Position numbers and translations under genes: made by a program
The notes under the pieces: model-generated
What the model saw: only the letters and a program-made list of their open reading frames with translations
Database searches by the model: none
What the model was told of the DNA's origin: nothing
NCBI GenBank assembly: GCA_025362165.1
Contig: JANYHY010000158.1
Coordinates: 1 to 5,653 of the forward strand
DNA: 5,653 bases
Reading direction: 5' to 3'
DNA from: Myxococcales bacterium
GTDB lineage: Bacteria; Myxococcota_A; Polyangia; Polyangiales; Polyangiaceae
Shown: one piece after another, positions 4,366 through 5,653 of the stretch
Layout: every line of letters starts with the position of its first letter
Position numbering within the stretch: position 1 is the first letter of the stretch

Positions 4366-5653
4366 TCACGGGTCGATGATCAGCGCTCCGAAGGCGTCTG
4401 GCACGTGGAAGTCAGGCTTGTTCGTGCGGGTCGGACTCCACGCGAGGTAGAGCCGCTTGTCCTTGCCCTCCATGCGAAACAACCCGAGCTGGAGTTTGTC
4501 GCCCGGCGCGAGCCCGCTCACGACGTTCGGAATGCGCGCCTCGATCGTGGACGTGTGCGCGATCGCGTCAGTGCGTGTCGCAGACACGACGCCGCTCGAC
4601 CACGCGAGATCGATCTTCGGCGGAGAAGCCTCGCGATCGATCGACGCGTCCATGTAGTGACCGAGCGGCCCAAGCTCCAACTCGAAATACTTCTTCGGAT
4701 GATCTGCCGACGGCGCGAGGAAGAGCTCGTCGCAGTCTTCTTTGTAGAGCGTTGGGCGCTCGGCGCTCGTGGGCGCGGTCGCGTCGGCGAAGAGCCTCGC
4801 TCCGTCGTTCTCGAGGAGCGCGTACAACACGTCTTTGGACCAAACGAACCGCGCGTGTGTGACGACGCTCGTCTTCTTGCCGGACCAGTCGGTGTCCCAG
4901 GTCGCTGCGGTCGCCCGCTTCCACGCGGGGTCGTCGCTCTTGCCGTCGACGGTGATCGTCTCAGGGCCGAGGGGCGCCGCGTGCACCTGGGGCTTGCCCG
5001 CCGTCGACGCTGCTCCTTCAGTGTGAATCGAGAACGACATCATCGCGTCGAAGTCCACGCGGCGCGGTTTGTCGAGCAAGCCTTTGCCATCGCCGTCCAC
5101 TGCTGGTGACGAGATGTCGACCTCGAGCTTGCGTGCGGCCGCCTCGAGCAGCGGCGAGGTCGTGTGACCTCCGAGCTCTCGCGCGAGGTCCGCGTTGTCC
5201 CACATGCCCAGCATCTGGGCTCCGATACGATCGACGAGCACCACGTTGGTGCCGCCGATCGCGTAGAGCTCGTCCGAAGGGAACAGCTTCTGGAATCCGT
5301 CACCGCCCATCGCGGGGGCTCCCTCTGCGAGGACGACGTCGGGCAGGTTGATCTCGAGCGCGTCCGCGATCCGCTCGCCGAAGATCTCGAGCGCGTGCAC
5401 CCACGCCGCGCGATCCTCTGGCTCACCGAGCTTCTGCGCCTTCATCAGCGGCACGATCTCTTTGTGCATGCGCCACTTCTGATTGAAAGCGGGAGACGCG
5501 TCGGACAGATCGATCGTGCCCTGCGTCCCTTTGATGCCGAGCGAGAAAACGGCGAAGCGGTGCGCCTTCACCTTGGGCAACGAGATGAACATGCCGTGAT
5601 CCAAGTGCTCCGCGAGGATCTTCGGCATGAGCAGCGTGGGGACGTTCGTCTTG
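4366..5653 (-). CDS. DUF362 domain protein fused to C-terminal CBM9-like domain (N-terminus beyond window)
   Basis: The frame is open to the right edge: eight more codons precede the internal ATG at 5628, and residues just before and after it (NVPTLLMPKILAEHLDHGMF) read as the middle of a DUF362 domain, so the true start is outside. Counting from ATG 5628: residues 14-38 (FISLPKVKAHRFAVFSLGIK then GTQGT) match DUF362 'inlPKlKtH....tlalKN..G'. LPDVVLAEGAPAMGGDG and NVVLVDRIGAQMLGM (95-142) match its later 'eG..p..G ... D.vavD.ig..mlG' part. DUF362 is of unknown function. Residues about 221-420 form a CBM9-like beta sandwich: ITVDGKSDDPAWKRATAATW (225-244), DVLYALLEN (266-274), YKEDCDELFLAP (295-306), YFELELGPLGHYMDASIDR (314-332), and AWSPTRTNKPDFHVPDAFG (396-414). 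This is the usual 'DG.lddpaW ... LY.... D ... DD.vE.f..p ... Y.e.e..p.G' pattern. Ligand binding is unproven. The TGA at 4368-4366 abuts the downstream lipoprotein gene. Export cannot be judged without the N-terminus. Confidence 0.9.
   Translation of the reverse strand, partial: KTNVPTLLMPKILAEHLDHGMFISLPKVKAHRFAVFSLGIKGTQGTIDLSDASPAFNQKWRMHKEIVPLMKAQKLGEPEDRAAWVHALEIFGERIADALEINLPDVVLAEGAPAMGGDGFQKLFPSDELYAIGGTNVVLVDRIGAQMLGMWDNADLARELGGHTTSPLLEAAARKLEVDISSPAVDGDGKGLLDKPRRVDFDAMMSFSIHTEGAASTAGKPQVHAAPLGPETITVDGKSDDPAWKRATAATWDTDWSGKKTSVVTHARFVWSKDVLYALLENDGARLFADATAPTSAERPTLYKEDCDELFLAPSADHPKKYFELELGPLGHYMDASIDREASPPKIDLAWSSGVVSATRTDAIAHTSTIEARIPNVVSGLAPGDKLQLGLFRMEGKDKRLYLAWSPTRTNKPDFHVPDAFGALIIDP

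Noticed and set aside
4216..5109. A 297-codon plus-strand open frame opposite the DUF362-CBM9 gene
   Set aside because: Arg/Val-rich antisense shadow of a gene with two recognisable domains; no plausible start signal.
1..5653. Search for a mobile, defence, CRISPR or other novel multigene system
   Set aside because: No transposase, integrase, nuclease, toxin-antitoxin or reverse transcriptase signature, no spaced repeats or long inverted repeats, and no compositional shift were seen. The region reads as ordinary chromosomal DNA.

Overview
The window is gene-dense, high-G+C DNA that looks like a chromosomal segment from a myxobacterium (phylum Myxococcota, probably a Polyangia-type genome). 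Three things suggest this: strong G/C preference at third codon positions; several small lipoproteins in which the lipidated cysteine is followed by an Asp/Ala/Gly/Ser-rich linker (the 'DGG..DA.ASD' style common in Polyangia); and a 249-residue protein with an N-terminal segment of a kind I associate with myxobacterial hypothetical proteins. The phylum assignment is inference. There is no rRNA, tRNA, CRISPR array, insertion sequence or phage gene, and no gap between genes longer than about 50 bases.

Layout from left to right. (1) Minus strand, 1-553: the N-terminal 184 codons of an exported M28-family metallopeptidase, running off the left edge. Its GTG start overlaps by 4 bases the stop of the gene upstream of it, a hotdog-fold acyl-CoA thioesterase (550-1014, minus). 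(2) Plus strand: two small predicted lipoproteins in tandem, one of 161 aa (1038-1523) and one cysteine-rich of 113 aa (1543-1884). They diverge from the thioesterase across a gap of only about 23 bases. (3) Minus strand, 1934-2713: a crotonase/enoyl-CoA hydratase family enzyme with both catalytic glutamates. (4) Plus strand, 2756-3505: the conserved-looking 249-aa protein of unknown function, divergent from the crotonase gene across 42 bases. (5) Minus strand: a DUF362 protein fused to a CBM9-like domain (4366-5653, N-terminus beyond the right edge), followed by a 280-aa lipoprotein with a probable beta-sandwich body (3509-4351). These two genes are nearly contiguous and probably co-transcribed.

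The genes do not form one recognisable pathway. The thioesterase and the crotonase are both acyl-CoA enzymes but lie in separate transcription units. Four of the eight products carry a lipoprotein-type signal peptide, so much of the segment concerns the cell envelope. The most notable regulatory signal is a repeated geometry: a -10-like TAnnnT hexamer, twice preceded by an extended TGn, placed 6-7 bases upstream of the start codon, with little sign of a Shine-Dalgarno sequence. This suggests leaderless transcription and helps choose several starts. I found no convincing evidence of a defence, mobile or otherwise new multigene system; the DUF362-CBM9 fusion is the most unusual gene.
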